A program made the translations under genes and the position numbers. A stretch of 10,253 nucleotides of DNA from NCBI GenBank assembly GCA_031266895.1, contig JAISAD010000156.1:1-10253 (forward strand), written 5' to 3'. Each line of letters begins with the position of its first letter. Position 1 is the stretch's first letter. Under the pieces are notes generated by a model that had not been told where the DNA came from, made no database searches, and saw only the letters and a list, made by a program, of their open reading frames with translations. Positions 6,061-10,253 of this stretch are shown here, in pieces. This stretch comes from Bacteroidales bacterium (lineage in GTDB: Bacteria > Bacteroidota > Bacteroidia > Bacteroidales > WCHB1-69).

Positions 6061-6262
6061 AATATCCCGCATAAGTTCTGATACGTTTGTTAAACTCAAC
6101 AGAAAACAAACGAAAGCAAGGCTTAGCTGATTTAAAAAAAGGCCATAGTCCCGCAAGGGAAGATACCATGTATCCGGTGGAATTTTGCGAAACAGCAGCT
6201 CTTTCATTCATATCATATAGGAGTTTAATGAAGCCCTATGGAATTTATGTGGGATTTTTTTT
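6061..6262 (+). ncRNA. ssrS: 6S RNA
   Basis: 6S RNA folds into a long rod with a central bubble that imitates an open promoter and holds the housekeeping RNA polymerase in stationary phase. Here ATCCCGCATAAGTTC (6064-6078) pairs with GAATTTATGTGGGAT (6241-6255) over all 15 positions, counting G-U pairs, and T8 follows (6255-6262). Inside are a perfect 8-bp hairpin CGTTTGTT/AACAAACG (6084-6091 with 6105-6112), a TCCC-GCAA-GGGA tetraloop hairpin (6149-6160), GATAC-CAT-GTATC (6162-6174), and CATATAGG/CCTATG (6215-6222 with 6235-6240). The length, about 200 nt, and the site between zapA and rny fit 6S RNA. A 60-codon open frame crosses the region but has no protein character. Ends are estimated from the stem and the T run. 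The assignment is by structure and synteny only. Confidence 0.75.
6234..6262 (+). terminator. Terminator at the 3' end of the 6S RNA
   Basis: CCCTAT (6234-6239) can pair locally with ATGTGGG (6247-6253) with one bulge and one G-U pair, followed by T8 at 6255-6262. This short-range hairpin would form as the polymerase leaves, before the 3' strand settles into the long closing stem of the finished RNA. It is modest in strength, so some read-through into rny is possible. Confidence 0.5.
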
Positions 6263-6337
6263 ATGTTGATTCTCTATGAATAAAAACAACGAAATGGAAT
6301 AATTAATTTAATATAAATCAAAAAGATAAAGTAAAAT

Positions 6338-7882
6338 ATGACAGCAACAATATTCATAATCAGCGGAAGCATTGTAGGGATAGGATTAGGTATCCTTATA
6401 TCGTACTTCATTCTAAAGCAAACGCTTACAAAAAGAAGCATTATCCTGTTGAAAAAAGCAGAAGAGGATGCCGAAATTTTTAAAAAAGAAAAGATTTTGC
6501 AGGCAAAAGAGAAATTTTTGCAATTGAAAGGCGAGCACGAAAAGGCCGTAAGCGAAAAAAATCAACAAATTCTTGCCACCGAAAACCGCATCAAACAGAA
6601 AGAGGGTACCCTCAACATGAAGTTGGAAGAGACCAACCGGCGTATGAACGAGACCACAAAACAGAAAGATATGTTGAATAAACAACTCTCTATTCTTTCG
6701 CAAAAAAAAGAAGAGCTTGATAAACAGACGCTTATACAGAAAGAAAAATTGGAAACCATAGCAGAATATTCTCAACAGCAAGCGAAAGAAGAGTTGGTGC
6801 AATTGATGCAGGAAGAGGCGCGTGCCGAGGCGATGGTATTAGTCAAAGATATTATTGAAGAGGCTAAAGAAACAGCTAATATAGAGGCTAAAAAAATCGT
6901 CATAAAATCTATTCAGCGTACCGGTGTAGAAGCATCTGTAGAGAATGCCGTATCTGTGTTTAATATTGAAAACGAAGAAATTAAGGGGAGAATCATCGGT
7001 CGTGAAGGGCGCAATATTCGTACCATCGAAAATCTTACCGGCGTGGACGTAATTATTGACGATACGCCCGATGCGATTGTACTTTCAAGTTTCGATCCCG
7101 TACGCCGCGAAATTGCCCGCTTGTCGCTACAAAAATTGGTTACTGATGGCCGTATCCATCCTGCTCGCATTGAAGAAGTAGTAGCTAAAACTAAAAAACA
7201 GATTGAACAGGAAATCGCTGAAATAGGGAAACGTACCTGTATTGATTTGGGTATCCACAACTTACATCACGAATTGATGCGCATGGTGGGCAAAATGCGC
7301 TACCGTTCTTCTTACGGGCAAAATCTGCTGCAACATTCTAAAGAGGTAGCTAATCTCTGCGCTATTATGGCTGCCGAATTGGGGCTAAACCCGAAACTGG
7401 CCAAGCGTGCCGGTTTGCTGCACGACATCGGCAAAGTACCTGATACTGAACCTGAATTACCTCATGCAATTTTTGGCGCTCAGTTAGCTGAACAGCTTAA
7501 AGAGCGTCCTGAGGTGGTGAATGCAATCGGATCACACCACGATGAAATGGAGATGAATAGCCTGATTTCGCCTATCGTGCAAGTGTGCGATGCTATTTCA
7601 GGTGCACGGCCGGGCGCGCGCCGAGAGGTGGTTGAGGCTTATACGAAACGATTAAACGACCTCGAAACGCTGGCATTAACCTATCCGGGTGTGATGAAAA
7701 CCTTTGCAATTCAAGCTGGTAGGGAATTGCGCGTGATTGTGGGCGCCGATAAAGTTACCGATGCACAAGCCGAACAACTTTCATTTGACCTTTCCAAGAA
7801 AATTCAGAATGAAATGACCTATCCGGGGCAAATCAAAATTACAGTAATCAGAGAAACCCGGTCGGTGAATTTTGCTCGCTAA
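6338..7882 (+). CDS. rny: Ribonuclease Y
   Basis: RNase Y is a membrane-anchored endoribonuclease that starts mRNA decay. The 514-aa protein has the full layout: one N-terminal membrane helix (about residues 3-26), a long charged coiled coil (about 38-200), a KH RNA-binding domain with GRIIGREGRNIRTIE (217-231), and an HD domain with the metal-binding pair His362-Asp363 in LLHDIGK and a later HHDE motif. The C-terminal region with the YPGVMKTFAIQAGRELRVIV block is complete. The start at 6338 lies just before the membrane helix. The 75 bases between the 6S T run and the ATG show no convincing promoter, so it may use read-through or a weak promoter. Its leader shares a 14-base block with the EF-G leader. 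Confidence 0.96.
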   Translation: MTATIFIISGSIVGIGLGILISYFILKQTLTKRSIILLKKAEEDAEIFKKEKILQAKEKFLQLKGEHEKAVSEKNQQILATENRIKQKEGTLNMKLEETNRRMNETTKQKDMLNKQLSILSQKKEELDKQTLIQKEKLETIAEYSQQQAKEELVQLMQEEARAEAMVLVKDIIEEAKETANIEAKKIVIKSIQRTGVEASVENAVSVFNIENEEIKGRIIGREGRNIRTIENLTGVDVIIDDTPDAIVLSSFDPVRREIARLSLQKLVTDGRIHPARIEEVVAKTKKQIEQEIAEIGKRTCIDLGIHNLHHELMRMVGKMRYRSSYGQNLLQHSKEVANLCAIMAAELGLNPKLAKRAGLLHDIGKVPDTEPELPHAIFGAQLAEQLKERPEVVNAIGSHHDEMEMNSLISPIVQVCDAISGARPGARREVVEAYTKRLNDLETLALTYPGVMKTFAIQAGRELRVIVGADKVTDAQAEQLSFDLSKKIQNEMTYPGQIKITVIRETRSVNFAR

Positions 7883-7893
7883 TTGTATGCTCC

Positions 7894-8178
7894 ATGAAAA
7901 ACAAGCGAAAAATCAGGCTACTGTTCTTTGCAGGATCCACTATTCTGTTCCTTATTTATCTCTTTTTTTCATCGGATAAACGTTTGGCACGACATTGGGA
8001 GCTCAACAATAAAATAAGAAACAGACAGGAAGACATATCGAAAATCAAAAATCAGATTAAGACCGACTATTCGGTAGAAGAGTTGCAAACCGACAGCAGT
8101 TTAATGGAAAAATACGCCCGTGAACAGTTAGATATGCAAAAAGCAGACGAAGAGGTGTTTATTGTGGAATATGAATAA
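7894..8178 (+). CDS. FtsB/DivIC-family septum formation protein
   Basis: Proteins of this family form the FtsQ-FtsL-FtsB (DivIB-FtsL-DivIC) complex that licenses septal peptidoglycan synthesis. The 94-aa product has the expected form: a short basic cytoplasmic N-terminus (MKNKRKIR), one membrane helix (about residues 9-26), a periplasmic coiled coil (about 32-58) and a C-terminal box with YAREQLDMQKADEEVFIVEYE, matching the family pattern of an aromatic or Arg-rich turn followed by the EDxFIIE-type end. FtsB, DivIC and FtsL are hard to separate by sequence, so no symbol is given. It starts 11 bases after the rny stop and is followed by a 49-base spacer. Confidence 0.82.
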   Translation: MKNKRKIRLLFFAGSTILFLIYLFFSSDKRLARHWELNNKIRNRQEDISKIKNQIKTDYSVEELQTDSSLMEKYAREQLDMQKADEEVFIVEYE

Positions 8179-8227
8179 GCCTAATCTCTTCGACACTCAT
8201 GCGGGCATGTTAATAAAAGAGTAGCGT

Positions 8228-9133
8228 ATGATTAAAACAAACAAAATCTGGGATTTCTTTTTAACTAAAAACAGTCTTAATCGATTGATATTAATTAATG
8301 TAGCCCTGTTTATCGGCTTTTTTATCCTTAAGCTGTTTTTTGTCCTTATTGCCTTTTTGATGAATAATCCTGCAATCGAAATGTGGAGTGAGGAAATAAT
8401 ACGATACATGTCGATGCCGGCTTTTTTGCCGCAAATTTTATATCAGCCCTGGGCATTGCTGACCTCGCTTTTCTTTCATGCCCAATTTTGGCATCTCTTT
8501 TTCAATATGGTAATGCTTTATGTAACCGGCCGGATTTTCATGCTCTATTTAAGCGAAAAAAAATTGATAACCACCTATCTTTTAGGTGGGTTGTGCGGCA
8601 ATGCTCTCTATGTGGCCGCTTACAACTGTTTTCCGGCTTTTGCCCCTGCCCTGCCCACTGCAGTAGCTTTGGGCGCTTCGGGATCTATTATGGCCATTTT
8701 AGCAGCTATCACAGTCTATAAACCCAATCACGAAATTCGATTGCTCTTTTTCGGCAGAATTACGCTCAAATGGCTTATGCTCATCTTCATCGCTATCGAC
8801 CTGTTGAGCATTCCAAAAGGCAATGCCGGCGGACATATTGCTCATCTTGGTGGAGTGTTTTTCGGCGCCATTTATGCTCTTATTCTGCGAAATGGCATTC
8901 TTCAACAAAACTTCACTAAGAAAAAAAAGAAAAAACGCACCAAGTTCTCAACCTCTTTTGATAGCGGTTACAATGTTCGCAATATGAGCGATGAAGAATA
9001 TAACGCAAATAAAACGCAGCAACGGCAAAAAATTGATAAGATTCTGGATAAAGTATCGAAATCAGGCTACGATGCTCTTTCAAAAGAAGAAAAAGAATTT
9101 CTCTTTTCTTACAGCAGACAGTATAGTAAATGA
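8228..9133 (+). CDS. Rhomboid family intramembrane serine protease
   Basis: Rhomboids cut membrane-protein substrates within the bilayer using a Ser-His dyad. The catalytic parts are intact: GASG with Ser151 (149-152), His203 in GGHIAHLGG, and the oxyanion-supporting HLFFN (His89, Asn93) in the second conserved helix. About six or seven hydrophobic segments span residues 17-225. A basic run of six Lys and an Arg follows, then a soluble tail (about 240-301) with DEEYNANKTQQRQKIDKILDKVSKSG and ALSKEEKEFLFSYS. I recognise this helical tail, DUF6576-like, from many Bacteroidota rhomboids; its role is unknown to me. The end overlaps the next gene by 4 bases. The Lys run is coded by A8-G-A6, a phased slippery site (see findings). 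Substrates cannot be told from sequence. Confidence 0.93.
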   Translation: MIKTNKIWDFFLTKNSLNRLILINVALFIGFFILKLFFVLIAFLMNNPAIEMWSEEIIRYMSMPAFLPQILYQPWALLTSLFFHAQFWHLFFNMVMLYVTGRIFMLYLSEKKLITTYLLGGLCGNALYVAAYNCFPAFAPALPTAVALGASGSIMAILAAITVYKPNHEIRLLFFGRITLKWLMLIFIAIDLLSIPKGNAGGHIAHLGGVFFGAIYALILRNGILQQNFTKKKKKKRTKFSTSFDSGYNVRNMSDEEYNANKTQQRQKIDKILDKVSKSGYDALSKEEKEFLFSYSRQYSK

Positions 9134-10253
9134 AATCACGAAAAAAGAAATCAAAGCCGTTTAAAAGGGGAATCATCATAATATTAATACTCACTAATAT
9201 TATGGCAGCATTGGCCTTGCTTGGGGCTTTTATCAACCACTTTGTCCCTCCAACAGGCGCTACCCGTCTGGCCTTTTTGGGATTAGCTTTTCCTTACTTG
9301 CTGATTGTCAATTTACTGTTTTCTGTATTGTGGCTCTTTATTAAATATCCCTTTTGTATCATTTCGGTAGTTGCCATTTTGCTAAATATCAATAATATAG
9401 ACAGTCATTATCAACTTAAAGGCAACACCATGCCCTCACGCTGTATTAATTGCGTAAAGGTGATGAGTTTCAATGTAAAACTGTTCGGATTGTACAATTC
9501 GGATAATCACACTAAACAAAACTCATACAAACAGCAAATTATCAATTTCTTACGTCAAGAAAAACCGGATATTCTATGTTTGCAGGAGTATTTTTATGAA
9601 AATGGGAATGAGCACAATTTTCCTACAAAAGAGCCAGTGCTGGATGCCTTAAAATTAGAAGACAGCAAACGCTATTACTATCCATATTTCACATCCAATC
9701 ATAAAAAAGTGTCTTTTTACGGCATGGCTATTTTCAGCCGCTATCCCATTATGAATACCGGCGCTGTACAAATGCCCGACAGTTCGGCATCAAGCGCCAT
9801 TTATGCCGACATTCGCTACAAGAACGAAACTATTCGAGTGTATTGTACTCATGCGGCCTCTATTCATTTGGATAAATTTGACTATATGGTAGGCAAACAG
9901 ATTATGGAGACACAATTTTCTGACCCGCGCATGAACCGAAACGTTCTGTCAATGTTATCGAAATTCAATAAAACTTTTCAAAAGCGACGTTTTCAGGCTG
10001 AGGCCTTACATGCTCACATCGACAGCTGCAAACTGCCTGTGGTGGTGTGCGGCGATTTTAATGATACACCAGCCTCTTATGCTTATTATCAGATAGCCAA
10101 AGGATTAAAGGATAGTTTTAGAGAAAGTGGCATAGGCAAAGGCGAAACTTTTCATGGTGACGCTTTTCCATCGTATCGCATTGATTATATATTGCACGAT
10201 AAATCTTATAACGATTACAACAACACTGTTCACACCGAAATAACAGTTTCCGA
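9130..10253 (+). CDS. Endonuclease/exonuclease/phosphatase family membrane protein (partial)
   Basis: The ATG at 9130 overlaps the rhomboid stop (ATGA); the frame stays open to the window edge, giving 374 codons and a broken one. The N-terminus is basic, then comes a hydrophobic region with two or three membrane segments (about residues 14-36, 48-74 and 76-90). From about residue 111 a DNase I-like fold begins: MSFNVKLF (Asn115), LCLQEYF (Glu153), CGDFNDTP (Asp309, Asn311) and YRIDYIL (Asp352). These are the metal- and phosphate-binding residues of the family; the final SDH motif probably starts right at the edge, where VS and a cut GA codon remain. The family includes nucleases, sphingomyelinases and inositol phosphatases, so the substrate is open. 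I would expect only a few residues to be missing at the C-terminus. Confidence 0.88.
   Translation, partial: MKSRKKKSKPFKRGIIIILILTNIMAALALLGAFINHFVPPTGATRLAFLGLAFPYLLIVNLLFSVLWLFIKYPFCIISVVAILLNINNIDSHYQLKGNTMPSRCINCVKVMSFNVKLFGLYNSDNHTKQNSYKQQIINFLRQEKPDILCLQEYFYENGNEHNFPTKEPVLDALKLEDSKRYYYPYFTSNHKKVSFYGMAIFSRYPIMNTGAVQMPDSSASSAIYADIRYKNETIRVYCTHAASIHLDKFDYMVGKQIMETQFSDPRMNRNVLSMLSKFNKTFQKRRFQAEALHAHIDSCKLPVVVCGDFNDTPASYAYYQIAKGLKDSFRESGIGKGETFHGDAFPSYRIDYILHDKSYNDYNNTVHTEITVS

Noticed and set aside
6087..6269. 60-codon open frame between zapA and rny
   Set aside because: It lies across the paired ends and hairpins of the putative 6S RNA, has an odd composition and no promoter or leader of its own.
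6413..6802. Antisense frame rich in Phe and Leu opposite rny, resembling a membrane protein
   Set aside because: The hydrophobic look comes from reading the complement of Lys/Glu codons in the RNase Y coiled coil.
8199..8210. CATGCGGGCATG palindrome ahead of the rhomboid gene
   Set aside because: Only a 4-5 bp stem with a very small loop and no T run; probably chance.
1..10253. CRISPR array, tRNA, rRNA or a complete insertion sequence
   Set aside because: No regularly spaced repeats, no cloverleaf or rRNA-like stretches and no terminal inverted repeats were found when reading both strands.

Overview
The window looks like a chromosomal segment of a Bacteroidota bacterium, most likely Bacteroidales. 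The evidence is the AT-rich leaders without Shine-Dalgarno sequences, promoter boxes of the Bacteroidota type (TTG...TAnnTTTG), L2 and L3 with phylum-typical tails, a divergent EF-G paralog, and the block of coiled-coil gene, zapA, 6S RNA, rny, FtsB/DivIC-like gene and rhomboid. All genes are on the + strand.

Region 1 (1-2870) is the first part of an S10-type ribosomal operon: rplC, rplD, rplW, rplB and rpsS. It then stops at a strong intrinsic terminator, where rplV, rpsC and the rest would be expected. The 72 bases before rplC contain no visible end of rpsJ and carry a promoter-like pair of boxes.

Region 2 (2871-5377) is a single gene with its own promoter. It encodes a second-type EF-G whose translocase domains are well preserved but whose GTPase centre is degenerate: the catalytic His is Phe and the switch I motif ERGITI is ERQQSI. 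It resembles the EF-G2 paralog described from Bacteroides. A gene-poor stretch with a possible gene remnant and a terminator follows.

Region 3 (5400-6262) is a cell-division and RNA block. A coiled-coil small protein is coupled to zapA by a one-base gap. It is followed by a non-coding stretch whose ends pair over 15 positions and which ends in a U-run; I read this as 6S RNA, in the same position next to zapA as in gammaproteobacteria.

Region 4 (6338-10253) has rny (RNase Y), a DivIC/FtsB-like septum protein, a rhomboid protease with a soluble C-terminal tail, and a membrane-anchored endonuclease/exonuclease/phosphatase that runs off the right edge. The last two overlap by 4 bases (ATGA) and the others are closely spaced, so one transcript is likely.

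The genes concern translation, RNA turnover, septum building and membrane proteolysis. I found no mobile element with recognisable ends, no CRISPR array, no tRNA and no rRNA. The most notable points are the split ribosomal operon, the probably GTPase-deficient EF-G, the 6S RNA, a 14-base element shared by two leaders, and a phased slippery run in the rhomboid gene.
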